Below, in pieces: positions 40,715 to 49,842 of a stretch of 64,000 bases of DNA (position 1 is its first letter; every line of letters begins with the position of its first letter). The translations under genes were made by a program, and so were the position numbers. The notes beneath the pieces were generated by a model, which made no database searches, was not told the origin of the DNA, and saw only the letters and a list, made by a program, of their open reading frames with translations. The DNA comes from Fusibacter sp. 3D3 (GTDB taxonomy: Bacteria; Bacillota; Clostridia; Peptostreptococcales; Acidaminobacteraceae). The stretch is from NCBI RefSeq assembly GCF_001748365.1, contig NZ_BDHH01000003.1, positions 290,303 to 354,302 of the forward strand. The letters run 5' to 3'.

Positions 40715-42748
40715 ATGAAACTCGTTTATATATGGATTGATAAATTCAGAAATTTTGAAAGGGAAGGAATTTCTTTCTTAAACAATGGCAAGTATTTTTA
40801 TGACAAAGCTACGCATCGTTTTAATATAGTAGCGAATATTAAAAGCGTTTGTATATATCCAGAGTACATCTCTGGCATAAATGCAGTTGTAGGCGCAAAT
40901 GGAGTTGGAAAGACAAATCTGATCGATCTGATTAGTCTTCGTAAGTTGGATCGAAATAAACAAAATGAAGAATTTGAAGTGATCTATAAACCGAGGAAAG
41001 GGAGTAAATTCAAAAAGCCTGAAGATTTACAAAGAGTGGATAAGAACTCTGCCTATTTTTTCGTGTATGAATATGGTGAAGATAATGGTGAAGCACTTTA
41101 TTGTGTGGAAGGCAATGATATAGAGCGTTTTAAAGAGATCTTTCATGGTGGTCAGACAATAGAAGAGGAATACTGGAAAGAGAAGTATTGGTTTTCTTTT
41201 ATTTGTAAGTACGTTGATGGTCAATTTGAGTATCAGTATAATACCAATATAAAACTAGGCGAATATAAGATAGGAAAATTTGAAGGTGATGGCATTAGGA
41301 TTACAGGTGATTATAGGGAAGAGCAAGGTAAGAGATGTATCATATCTTTCCGAGAAAAATTGAATCCAAAATATTATGATAGACGAAGTCAAGAATTTGA
41401 CGATGAAACTTATATTATGATTCCAAGGCGCGTTGCAACCTTTCGTTCAAACCTTGTCAGTAGTCAATTTAGATTTCTAAACAGCTATCTAAAAAATAAA
41501 GATAGGAAATTGTTCAAAGATAAGAATTATTATTTGAGAATTTATTATGGCGATGAATGGGAACTGGATTTAAAATATATGGGTCAAAAAGAGCTAGAAT
41601 TAATCAGTTTTGAGGGCCTTGAAAATAATAAAGACATCAATGCATTAACAATACTTGATGCGTTTGTAAAAAAGTTTTTTTATCATATCATTGACCGCGA
41701 TAATAAAGAGCCTGAATATATAGAAAAAATAATTAAATGTAAAACGGATCTAGAAAGCATCTCTTCTGTCGAAAAAACCTTTGATCGGTATAAACCGTAT
41801 TATAGAACTCTTATAGGTATAATTTGCGAATTTTTTGTTGAAGAGAAAGAGGATAGGCGCCATATATATGGCGCTTATGAAGACCTTGTTGATTCAATGT
41901 TAAAAGCGTACGAACAGATTGAATTTTATAAGGATTACTTTGAAATCAATGTGGGAGATGCTGATAATATTGGGGCTGTAATTGCATTATTAAATAAGAG
42001 TGTGGATGAAAAAAAATATTCTAGCATGAATAAGAACTTTACAGTGTATGGAGATTTCTTTTCTCATGCGTTTGAACGATTGAGTGATGGAGAAAATGCT
42101 CTTTTGGGGATGTATGCTTCGTTATATGAACAACTTAATACGCTTACTGGCAGTAGAGAAAGTTATATTTTGCTTCTAGACGAGCCCGAAATGCGAATGC
42201 ACCCAGAGCTCTCTAGAAATTTTATTAACGATCTGATTCTGTTTTTAGGAGATATAAGGACTGAAGGTGTCGTGTATCAAATTATCATTTCAACGCACTC
42301 TCCATTTATACTTACAGATGTCAAATCAGATGGTATCGTTTATTTGGAACGATTTGGAGAGGTCACTCATGTTAAATCTGATGTTGAAATTATGCCCTTT
42401 GGTCAAAATATCCATACTTTGTTAAGTAAAGGCTTTTTCATGAAAGCCACGATGGGTGCATATGCTAAAGATTTTATCAATAGATTAATAGATGAGATCA
42501 AAAGCATTCAAGGATCTGAAAAAGAAATGAGTGATGAAGATTTTAGTTTGTATCAATTAGAAATAAATTTAATAGGTGAGGAACTCATTCGCAATAAATT
42601 ATTGCAATTGCTTGAAACTGTCTATTATAGAAATATAAAAAATGTAAACAAAGAACTTGAAAGGTTGGAGGCAGAGAAAGAGCGTTTAGAAAGTAAAATG
42701 AATATTTTAAAAGAAAGGAAAAATTATGATTCCACTTCGAATTCCTAA
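40715..42748 (+). CDS. Septu-like AAA/ABC-type ATPase, PtuA-like (copy 1)
   Basis: ATPase of 677 residues with an SMC/ABC-type split nucleotide-binding domain. Walker A GANGVGKTN is at residues 60-68, the signature LSDGENALLG near 457, Walker B ILLLDEPEMRMHPE near 485, and the switch His in STHSPFIL near 526. The long middle (about 100-440) is a helical insertion; the C-terminus (about 625-677) is a charged coiled coil. It overlaps the HNH gene by 23 nt. The ATPase-HNH pair matches the two-gene Septu (PtuAB) anti-phage layout, but 677 residues is on the long side for PtuA, so 'Septu-like' is safer. RBS GGAGG precedes the start. Confidence 0.8.
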   Translation: MKLVYIWIDKFRNFEREGISFLNNGKYFYDKATHRFNIVANIKSVCIYPEYISGINAVVGANGVGKTNLIDLISLRKLDRNKQNEEFEVIYKPRKGSKFKKPEDLQRVDKNSAYFFVYEYGEDNGEALYCVEGNDIERFKEIFHGGQTIEEEYWKEKYWFSFICKYVDGQFEYQYNTNIKLGEYKIGKFEGDGIRITGDYREEQGKRCIISFREKLNPKYYDRRSQEFDDETYIMIPRRVATFRSNLVSSQFRFLNSYLKNKDRKLFKDKNYYLRIYYGDEWELDLKYMGQKELELISFEGLENNKDINALTILDAFVKKFFYHIIDRDNKEPEYIEKIIKCKTDLESISSVEKTFDRYKPYYRTLIGIICEFFVEEKEDRRHIYGAYEDLVDSMLKAYEQIEFYKDYFEINVGDADNIGAVIALLNKSVDEKKYSSMNKNFTVYGDFFSHAFERLSDGENALLGMYASLYEQLNTLTGSRESYILLLDEPEMRMHPELSRNFINDLILFLGDIRTEGVVYQIIISTHSPFILTDVKSDGIVYLERFGEVTHVKSDVEIMPFGQNIHTLLSKGFFMKATMGAYAKDFINRLIDEIKSIQGSEKEMSDEDFSLYQLEINLIGEELIRNKLLQLLETVYYRNIKNVNKELERLEAEKERLESKMNILKERKNYDSTSNS

Positions 42749-43694
42749 AGAAAAATATGAGCAATTAAATATTTTGAAACAAAGGGACTATTTGGACTAT
42801 CTCAATGAAGTGCATTTTAGTAATATCAAAAAGGGCATGAGTAAATTCACTCAAGTGGATGAGTGGGTCAAAAAAGAGATCGGGAGTATAAACAGTGTGC
42901 ATTATGATTTTGAGACAGTCATAAAAGCGGATCCCAGTAGGTTAAAAGTGATTCAAAATATTATTGATAATAAACGAATTGACGATTCGCATCTGTGGCA
43001 ACTATATGACTCGGATAAAAAAAAGTATGCCTACAGGGAACCCTTAAGAAGTGTTGTCAATTGGTATAATAATAGACTCAATAAGTATAAGTTTACATCT
43101 GATTTAGGATTGACGGTTTGTCCTTACTGTAACAGAAATTATATATCCACTGGGAAAAAAAGTGGCAAAAACAGGGTAACTTCTCATATTGAACACTTTT
43201 ACCCAAAGTCAGTGTATCCGCTCTTAGCTTTGTCTTTTTATAATCTTATGCCAGTTTGTCCCTGTTGTAATAGTCTTAAAGGGGAAGAGGTGTTTGATGT
43301 TTCGATTTATGATATTGAAGATTCGGATAAACACTTGAGATTTATAATATATCCGAATAACGATGAGTTTATGTCGTCTGTTGATAACTTTGAAATTGAA
43401 CTGGATTATTCACAGGAATTTGAGCACAATGTAGAACACTTGGCTTTGAAGTCGCTTTATGGAACGCATAAAGATTATGTGCTAGAGATCATGAAAAAGA
43501 AAGAAATTTATACGAAGGCTCTAATAGGAGAAATATACGAAAATAATGAAGGGCTTTTCAGTTCAAAAGAAGAGATGCTGATTGCTTTATATGGGAATTA
43601 TATTGAAGAAGTGAACATTCATAAAAGACCTTTAGCAAAACTCACAAAAGATATTTATAATGATCTTGGCATAATTCGAAGTAAAATGGTATAG
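42726..43694 (+). CDS. Septu-like HNH endonuclease, PtuB-like (copy 1)
   Basis: Nuclease of 322 residues starting MIPLRIPKEKYEQ, with the start inside the ATPase gene's end (GAAAGG upstream). The HNH core has zinc cysteines VCPYCNRNYI (about residues 131-140), the active-site IEHFYPKS (155-162) and NLMPVCPCCNSLKG (173-186), the retron/Septu HNH arrangement. The ATPase presumably holds the nuclease inactive until infection. About 120 bases of spacer follow before copy 2. Amino-acid identity with copy 2 looks high only around the HNH core. Confidence 0.85.
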   Translation: MIPLRIPKEKYEQLNILKQRDYLDYLNEVHFSNIKKGMSKFTQVDEWVKKEIGSINSVHYDFETVIKADPSRLKVIQNIIDNKRIDDSHLWQLYDSDKKKYAYREPLRSVVNWYNNRLNKYKFTSDLGLTVCPYCNRNYISTGKKSGKNRVTSHIEHFYPKSVYPLLALSFYNLMPVCPCCNSLKGEEVFDVSIYDIEDSDKHLRFIIYPNNDEFMSSVDNFEIELDYSQEFEHNVEHLALKSLYGTHKDYVLEIMKKKEIYTKALIGEIYENNEGLFSSKEEMLIALYGNYIEEVNIHKRPLAKLTKDIYNDLGIIRSKMV

Positions 43695-43849
43695 GGACAT
43701 TTCCAAGCTTTTTTCAAATTGGAAATCAGTTTAAAGACTATAGAAGATGATAAACGTAATTCATAAAAATATTAACTTTTGTAGTCTTAAAAACATAAGT
43801 AATAAGATTATGTTCGTTGTGTTATGAGCTTAAAAGGGGGAATGTAAGC

Positions 43850-45949
43850 GTGAAAACAATAGAGTTACTGTATATTAACTTTATAAAGCATCCATTTTTA
43901 ACGGGGTTAGAAATTAATTTATCGCAGGAATTTAGCTTTAAATTGGAGCATGATGTGTTAAGTTTAGAAAAGTTAGAGTGTGTTAACCTGTTTAAAGTTC
44001 CCATAATAAATTTTAACTTGATCGTTGGGGAAAATGGTGTGGGTAAAACAACGATTCTAAATACAATATCCGATGTCTTGAGTAGCAGTGTCACCAAGGA
44101 TATTTTATTGATCGTAAAAAAATCAGATAGCATTGAGATTTGCTGTGATATAGAAACGTTAAAATTTGATTATGAAAAAGCAAGTAAAATTGCAAACGCC
44201 TATAAATTTTCTCATAAGAGAACAGGTTTTATCCTTGATATAGTTTCAAATGCGGAAACAAACGAAGCTAGTAAACAAGAAATTTCAAATGTTATCTATA
44301 TGCCAAACTTTATTGACGATAGTATAAATGAAGGATCTGGACGCTCAATAAATGGTCATAAACAGAATTTTTCTCTTGAAAGTATCATTGGAAACTTGGA
44401 TGGTTATTTAGATTATAAAAATTTTATTAAAAACAACATTAAATCTTCTTTGGCAAATTATAAACTCATTCATAAGATTCATCAAATTGAGTTTCTAGCA
44501 AAAGGAGATTTAGAACTTGATATTGAAACACCGGATAATGTCAGCGTGGCCTTTTCTGGTTTTTACGCTAACTTAAATAACGCACAAAAAACATATCAGA
44601 ATAAGCAACGCCTTAAAGAATGGATAGGTCAGCTTTTAAAGACATTCAAAGGAAAACCGAATTTGATATGGATACTAAACGTACATTTAATATTTTCGCT
44701 ATACAATTGTATCAACTTCCCTAATTTTTTAAAGCATATCATTAATGAAGGCAAATATAAGCCATCAAAATATTTAGAGCGTGGGAAAAGTGGTGATTTT
44801 GAAACGGACAGAAATGATGTAGAAAAAGAATATCAAAACGGCGTGGAAACAATCGTAAAAAAATATTTACAAAGCGACTTCTCAAAAGTGGCTTCAGCTA
44901 AGGTGGCGTTAAAAGAATTAGAAGATTGTTTTGAAAATTTGATTAATAAGACTGGAATAGCGGATTTCTATTCTAAGAATGAGGATGATGATGATATCGC
45001 AATTCAAGTAGAAATTGAGGCCTTAACAAAGGCGTTTGTTGTAATTTTAGAGCGATTTAACTCAATGTATGATAGCGCTTCAAGCAGTCTTAATTTGAAA
45101 ATAGAAGACGCTGGGGAATTTATGCGCCAGTATTTAATTATGAGAAAAAATACGGATTATCAGAATGCTTTTATTTTATTGCCAAGTAGTGTTAAGTATT
45201 ATCTAGAAAATGAAGCATTTTATTTCAGTTCAGGTCAAGAGAGTATGATTAATCTATTCACCAATATCAACTTAGCGATTGAAAATTTAAAGAAGGTAAA
45301 GGACGAAAATGAGGTTTCAATGATATTGCTCATAGATGAACCTGATAATGCGTTTCATCCAATATGGCAGCAGAGGTTTATTAGTATATTCAATAAATAC
45401 TTTGACTTAAAAGCGTTTGAAGGATGTCGTATACATGTGATCATGACGACGCATTCCCCCATTATCACTGGAGACTTGACCTCTAACCATGTCATCTTTC
45501 TTAAAAAGTCTATAATTGGAGAAAAAACAAAAATACAAAACATTACAGATGAGAAACCTAAAACTTTTGCTCAAAATATATACAATTTGTATAAAGAATC
45601 TTTTTTTATGGAAGATGGCTTGATAGGGACTTTTGCAGATGATATTTTAATAAAATTGTATCATTTTCTTGAAAAACCCTTAGAATCGTCTGCTAAAAGT
45701 TTAAGTAAGAGAGCGTTTGGGCCGAATGAAATTCAATTCTTGATTGATCAAATAGGGGAACCACTGATAAAGATGAAATTTGAAGCAATCAAGCATGAGT
45801 GGGAGAAAAGAGCTCCAAAAGATAAAAGTGATTCATCAGATAGTCTGCATCTAAAGATGGATACAATTGAAAATAAAGACGAATTTAGAAATGAATTGGA
45901 TGAACTGGTTAAAAAATATGGGGGCACATATGATTCCGATAAAAGTTAA
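43850..45949 (+). CDS. Septu-like AAA/ABC-type ATPase, PtuA-like (copy 2)
   Basis: ATPase of about 699 residues starting at GTG 43850 after AAAAGGGGG; the frame is open 33 nt further up without a better start. Walker A GENGVGKTT near residues 60-68, signature FSSGQESMINL near 459, Walker B ILLIDEPDNAFHPIWQ near 494, switch His in TTHSPIITG near 530. Same domain order as copy 1 but strongly diverged outside the motifs, so this is not a recent duplication. Low-complexity KSDSSDSL near the end. It overlaps the second HNH gene by 20 nt, mirroring copy 1. Confidence 0.8.
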   Translation: MKTIELLYINFIKHPFLTGLEINLSQEFSFKLEHDVLSLEKLECVNLFKVPIINFNLIVGENGVGKTTILNTISDVLSSSVTKDILLIVKKSDSIEICCDIETLKFDYEKASKIANAYKFSHKRTGFILDIVSNAETNEASKQEISNVIYMPNFIDDSINEGSGRSINGHKQNFSLESIIGNLDGYLDYKNFIKNNIKSSLANYKLIHKIHQIEFLAKGDLELDIETPDNVSVAFSGFYANLNNAQKTYQNKQRLKEWIGQLLKTFKGKPNLIWILNVHLIFSLYNCINFPNFLKHIINEGKYKPSKYLERGKSGDFETDRNDVEKEYQNGVETIVKKYLQSDFSKVASAKVALKELEDCFENLINKTGIADFYSKNEDDDDIAIQVEIEALTKAFVVILERFNSMYDSASSSLNLKIEDAGEFMRQYLIMRKNTDYQNAFILLPSSVKYYLENEAFYFSSGQESMINLFTNINLAIENLKKVKDENEVSMILLIDEPDNAFHPIWQQRFISIFNKYFDLKAFEGCRIHVIMTTHSPIITGDLTSNHVIFLKKSIIGEKTKIQNITDEKPKTFAQNIYNLYKESFFMEDGLIGTFADDILIKLYHFLEKPLESSAKSLSKRAFGPNEIQFLIDQIGEPLIKMKFEAIKHEWEKRAPKDKSDSSDSLHLKMDTIENKDEFRNELDELVKKYGGTYDSDKS

Positions 45950-46895
45950 GGAAGAGTCTGCTATGAATCATTATTCAGTGATTGAGAAACATTTGAAAAT
46001 AATTACAAAAAAAGGTAAAACCAAATATAGTTATTATGATTTAGAGCGTTGGGTACAAAAGATAACCAAAGATGAATTTGATTTGAAAAGTCTCATAACT
46101 GCAAAACCAGAAAAATTGAGCTACATTAAGAATTTAGTAGAAGATAATCCCGATTATAAATTAGATGGAAAGGATAAAGGTAAAAGAGAAAGTGATTATG
46201 AGCATGGAAAATATTTCGAGTGTATCTACGCAAAATTTTCATCAAGTTCAGACACGCATTTCTCAACGTACGATTATAATGCACTTAAATTAATTGAGGA
46301 CTTAAACTTAAAGGTTTGTCCTTATTGCAATAGAAACTTTATCACAAACACTGAGCGGACCAGTAAGCAAGGTAACCCTTCTATCATTAGAACCGCACAA
46401 TTAGACCATTTTTATCCAAAAAGTGAGTATCCCTATTTAGCTTTGTCATTTTATAATCTTATTCCTGTTTGTCCCTCCTGTAATAAAAACAAGCATGTAT
46501 ATGAAATGGGTATTAGTCCCTATGAAATGAAATCTTCGGATGATCACCTAATTTTTGATTATGGTTTTGACGGAAGCGTCGGTAAATATAAAGTTAAAGT
46601 TTCCTATAAAAGTGAAAAATTCGAAACAAATGAAAAGGTACTTGGATTAGAGGCGTTGTATAAAGTTCACGATGATTATTGCGATGATTTGATTTTGCGA
46701 ATAAAAATCTATAATGAGTCATATAACGATGATTTGCAAGGCTTTTTCAGAAAGCTTGATGGTAACAGGAGTGAGAACAATTTATCTGAAAGTGATGTTA
46801 AGAGATTGATTTTGGGAAATTATTTTGAAGAAGATGATTTACAAAAACATCCACTGTCCAAGCTGACAAAGGATATTTTTCAAAAGTATGGATAA
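45930..46895 (+). CDS. Septu-like HNH endonuclease, PtuB-like (copy 2)
   Basis: Nuclease of about 321 residues. ATG 45930 (GGGGGC upstream) gives MIPIKVKEE, parallel to the MIPLRIPKE start of copy 1; the longer frame to 45867 lies wholly inside the ATPase gene and is rejected. HNH core: VCPYCNRNFI near residue 129, LDHFYPKSEYPYLALSFYNL (beginning near 157) and PVCPSCNKNKH near 178. Both copies end with a conserved HKRPLAKLTKDI/QKHPLSKLTKDI segment. The AlbA-type gene follows about 50 nt downstream, so all could be one transcript. Confidence 0.85.
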   Translation: MIPIKVKEESAMNHYSVIEKHLKIITKKGKTKYSYYDLERWVQKITKDEFDLKSLITAKPEKLSYIKNLVEDNPDYKLDGKDKGKRESDYEHGKYFECIYAKFSSSSDTHFSTYDYNALKLIEDLNLKVCPYCNRNFITNTERTSKQGNPSIIRTAQLDHFYPKSEYPYLALSFYNLIPVCPSCNKNKHVYEMGISPYEMKSSDDHLIFDYGFDGSVGKYKVKVSYKSEKFETNEKVLGLEALYKVHDDYCDDLILRIKIYNESYNDDLQGFFRKLDGNRSENNLSESDVKRLILGNYFEEDDLQKHPLSKLTKDIFQKYG

Positions 46896-46946
46896 AAGAA
46901 AACGCATTTTATAAACAGTGCAATATGATAATAGGTGGTGATAAGC

Positions 46947-48401
46947 TTGATTCAAAAAATATTAAATATCATTAAGCAAGGCGAAGGTTTAAAGATCGAG
47001 TTCAAAGAAAGTCAGAAAGCATTGAACAAAGATGTATATGAAACGGTATGTGCATTTTTAAATCGATTTGGTGGCGAAATACTGCTTGGCGTAAAAGATA
47101 ATGGTGAAATCGTAGGCGTTGATCAAAACAGTATTCCAAAAATAAAAAAAGAATTTATTACAGTTATGAATAATGGCAATAAAATCAATCCAACTTATTA
47201 TCTAAGCATTGAAGAATATAACATCAATGAAAAAGCAGTGCTTTATATCTTTGTACCAGAGAGTTCACAAGTACACAGGTGCGGTGGTAGAATCTATGAT
47301 CGAAATGAAGATGGTGATATGAATATTACAGATCATACGAATCAAGTGGCAGCACTTTACCAGAGAAAACAATCAACACACTTTGAAAATGATATTTTTA
47401 GGTATGTTCAATTGTCGGATTTACGGACTGACCTAATTGCTCAAGCAAGAAAAAGAGCTGTACTTAGAGATGTTAATCATCCATGGAAAGATTTAAATGA
47501 TTTAGAACTTCTAAAAAGTGCAGGGCTTTACAGCATAGATTATAAAAATAATGTAGAAGGATTTAATTTAGCGTGTATATTGATCTTCGGAAAAGATCAA
47601 ACGATTATGTCGGTAATGCCATATCATAGAGTTGATGCCATTGTTAGGAAAATAGACTTGGACCGTTATGATGATCGTGATGACATCCGAACGAATTTGA
47701 TAGAAACTTATGATCGTTTGACGGCTTTTGTCGTGAAGCATCTACCTGATCCATTTTATTTAGAAGGTGATGTCCGAATCAGTATTCGCGATAAAATATT
47801 CAGAGAGGTGATTTCAAATATTCTTATACATCGAGATTATAGCAATCCATTTCCAACAAAACTTATTATTGGCGATGCTCGGATTTTGACAGAGAATGCG
47901 AATAAGCCTCACGGAAATGGTATTATTGATCCCAATAATTTTTCGCCTTATCCTAAAAATCCCACCATAGCAAAAGTTTTTAAAGAGATGGGCCTTGTGG
48001 ATGAACTCGGATCAGGTGTTAGAAATATTTATAAATACAGCAGTTCATATTTTGGTTTTGAACCAGAGCTCGTTGAAGGCGATGTTTTTAAAATTGTTTT
48101 TAGAACAAAAGAAGCTACCACGCAAGCTACCACGCAAGCTACCACGCAAGCTACCACGCAAGCTACCACGCAAGCTAATCCCCAAGTTGAAGAACGGTTG
48201 AATTTGTTACTTGAATTTTGTAAAGAACCTAGAACAAGAGGCGAAATGCAAGCATATTTAGGACTAAAAAATCGTGAATACTTTAGAAGAACAATATTAA
48301 AACCACTTCTTGAAGAGGGGAAACTGATGTTGACCATTCCTGATAGTCCAAGCAGTCCCAATCAAAAATATGTAAGTAAAAGCACAAGTGTAAACGATTA
48401 A
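46947..48401 (+). CDS. AlbA_2/Schlafen-type putative DNA-binding protein with GHKL-like and winged-helix domains
   Basis: Protein of about 484 residues. Residues 8-130 are an AlbA_2 (Schlafen-fold) domain: EGLKIEFKESQKALNKD, then RFGGEILLGVKDNGEIVGVD. Residues about 280-395 carry the associated ATPase-like segment (IFREVISNILIHRDYSNP, ELGSGVRNIYKYS). A linker of five Ala-Thr-Thr-Gln units (48114-48173) joins a C-terminal winged helix. TTG 46947 after AGGTGGTG is the likely start; GTG 46935 and 46938 are in frame. Such proteins are common in defence islands, as regulators or effectors. Function unproven. Confidence 0.82.
   Translation: MIQKILNIIKQGEGLKIEFKESQKALNKDVYETVCAFLNRFGGEILLGVKDNGEIVGVDQNSIPKIKKEFITVMNNGNKINPTYYLSIEEYNINEKAVLYIFVPESSQVHRCGGRIYDRNEDGDMNITDHTNQVAALYQRKQSTHFENDIFRYVQLSDLRTDLIAQARKRAVLRDVNHPWKDLNDLELLKSAGLYSIDYKNNVEGFNLACILIFGKDQTIMSVMPYHRVDAIVRKIDLDRYDDRDDIRTNLIETYDRLTAFVVKHLPDPFYLEGDVRISIRDKIFREVISNILIHRDYSNPFPTKLIIGDARILTENANKPHGNGIIDPNNFSPYPKNPTIAKVFKEMGLVDELGSGVRNIYKYSSSYFGFEPELVEGDVFKIVFRTKEATTQATTQATTQATTQATTQANPQVEERLNLLLEFCKEPRTRGEMQAYLGLKNREYFRRTILKPLLEEGKLMLTIPDSPSSPNQKYVSKSTSVND
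48114..48173 (+). repeat. 12-bp tandem repeat x5 encoding Ala-Thr-Thr-Gln
   Basis: Five perfect copies of GCTACCACGCAA in the linker of the AlbA-type protein. In-frame unit, so copy changes alter linker length only. Confidence 0.97.
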
Positions 48402-48770
48402 TAGATGACTTAAAATAAATAAGACTTAGTGGACCATAAGGGCATACCCAAAAGTCTAAGTAAGGGACAGATCGCAACGAGAACAAGCTGGGTGATGGAC
48501 CAAATCGTAAAACAGTATAAGGGTTATAGTAAATAAAAAACTTTATAAACAAGGGACTTTATAAATTAGTCAAAGAAGTTTATAATAATAAAAAATAGTT
48601 AGCGTGTCAATAGTTAAGCAACCCTCTACCTTATGATGTCGTTTACCAGTAGTAGGCGATACTATATAGGGTAGAGGGTTTATGCGAAACTAGATTTTGA
48701 CACGCTAACCAAAAAAATATAAAATCAAGGCTTACAGCTAGTAAATTTCAAATCAGAAAGGATCAAGACC
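48402..48770. other. Intergenic region with hairpin repeat copy C
   Basis: No gene seen in 369 bases apart from the repeat at 48601-48706. The stretch 48402-48600 is featureless to me. A promoter for the YdbC-like gene should lie between 48707 and 48750 but is not clear. Confidence 0.5.
48601..48706 (+). repeat. Dispersed hairpin repeat, copy C (best preserved ends)
   Basis: Perfect 10-bp terminal inverted repeats AGCGTGTCAA/TTGACACGCT. Inside, AACCCTCTACC pairs with GGTAGAGGGTT around ATGATGTCGTTTACCAGTAG. No coding content. Right end is followed by TAACCAAAAA as in copy D. Confidence 0.88.
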
Positions 48771-48992
48771 ATGGCAGAAATAAAATACGAAATTACAGAA
48801 ACAATAGGCGCTATCTCTGAAAACAACAAGGGATGGTCAAAAGAATTAAACCTCATCAGTTGGAACGATAGAGCCCCTAAATATGATCTTAGAGATTGGG
48901 CCCCTGAACATGAGAAGATGGGCAAGGGCATAACGCTTTCAAAGGAAGAGTTGATTAAATTAAAAGAATTACTCAATGGCTTAGATTTATAA
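48771..48992 (+). CDS. YdbC/PC4-like single-stranded nucleic-acid-binding protein
   Basis: Protein of 73 residues of the bacterial PC4-like YdbC family: EIKYEITETIGAISENNKGW, then KELNLISWNDRAPKYDLRDWAP (residues about 25-46) and a C-terminal helix with LSKEELIKLKELLN. Homologues form dimers that bind single-stranded DNA or act in transcription. Encoded alone, with GAAAGGATC before the start, between the repeat and the second HEPN-MNT pair. Confident family call; physiological role unknown. Confidence 0.85.
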   Translation: MAEIKYEITETIGAISENNKGWSKELNLISWNDRAPKYDLRDWAPEHEKMGKGITLSKEELIKLKELLNGLDL

Positions 48993-49078
48993 ACGCATGA
49001 AGTTGTAATTAATGGATAGCATAATCGGTATCCCAGTACTCGAAGTGATAAGATGATGAAGATACGTGGAGGAACGAT

Positions 49079-49498
49079 ATGAAATTAGATTTAACAAGTC
49101 TTGAAAAAGCATTGAAATCATATGAGAATGCGCTTGGATTTGCAAAAGAGAGATTGAATAATCCAGTTTCATCCGTTGAATCAAATGTGGTTAAAGCTGG
49201 TGTTATTCAAAATTTTGAATTCACATATGAACTGTGTTGGAAGTTTATGAAAAGATGGTTGGAATTCAATCTCATGCCTGGTCTATTGGATGGTGTATCG
49301 AGAAAAGAACTTTTCAGGCACGCTTTAGAACATAAATTGATATTAGATTTTAATACGTGGGTAAAATATCATGAGCTTAGAAATACAACATCTCACACGT
49401 ACAATTACGAGATTGCAGAAGAAATTTATGAGATGGCAGATGAATTTTTTTTAGATGCCAAACACTTATATCAGATGATTGAGGCTAAAAATGAGTAA
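49079..49498 (+). CDS. HEPN-domain toxin, HepT/HI0074-like (second module)
   Basis: Protein of 139 residues of the HI0074 type. The HEPN RNase motif R-X4-H-X-Y appears as RNTTSHTY near residue 102. GVIQNFEFTYELCWKFMKRWLE near 41 is the conserved helix seen also in the first module (GMIQFFEMAFELAWKVMKDYLE there). RBS GGAGG precedes the ATG. Its end overlaps the nucleotidyltransferase start (ATGAGTAA). Clearly diverged from the module at 39756, so the two pairs are unlikely to be recent copies. Confidence 0.87.
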   Translation: MKLDLTSLEKALKSYENALGFAKERLNNPVSSVESNVVKAGVIQNFEFTYELCWKFMKRWLEFNLMPGLLDGVSRKELFRHALEHKLILDFNTWVKYHELRNTTSHTYNYEIAEEIYEMADEFFLDAKHLYQMIEAKNE

Positions 49499-49802
49499 AG
49501 CAATTCACCTCACACAAGAAGAAATAGTTGAACTAAAAAGAATGCTTTCTGAGCATTTAGAAGATGAGATGGTCATATTGTTTGGTTCTAGAATCAATGG
49601 GAAGTCTCATACACATTCAGATTTAGACCTTGCAATTAAAGCGGCTGATAAATTGTCGTGGTCAAAAATGAGTGATTTACGAGAAACCTTTGAAGATGCT
49701 TCTTTTCCATTTCGAATTGATTTCTTAGATTATCATAGAATTTCGACGGAGTTTCAAATGATTATAGATAAAACAGGCATCTTGTTTAACTACCAAATCT
49801 AA
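49491..49802 (+). CDS. MNT-type minimal nucleotidyltransferase antitoxin, MntA-like (second module)
   Basis: Protein of about 103 residues. GSRINGKSHTHSDLD gives the exact GS-X10-D-X-D pattern (near residues 30-44); RIDFLDYHRIS supplies the third acidic residue. ATG 49491 overlaps the HEPN stop; the in-frame codons up to 49479 lie inside the toxin gene and are not used. Predicted to modify and silence the HEPN toxin. No terminator was recognised before the transporter gene 40 nt downstream. Confidence 0.87.
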   Translation: MSKAIHLTQEEIVELKRMLSEHLEDEMVILFGSRINGKSHTHSDLDLAIKAADKLSWSKMSDLRETFEDASFPFRIDFLDYHRISTEFQMIIDKTGILFNYQI

Positions 49803-49842
49803 TGGGAGAAAATACGAATATTAAAATGAGACAGGTGATTTA

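Noticed and set aside
45867-45929. Longer N-terminus for the second HNH protein
   Set aside because: This segment lies fully inside the ATPase gene; the ATG at 45930 has a G-rich site and gives a start parallel to the first HNH protein.
40715-46895. Retron-associated ATPase-HNH effector
   Set aside because: No reverse transcriptase gene or retron-like ncRNA is visible next to the pairs.
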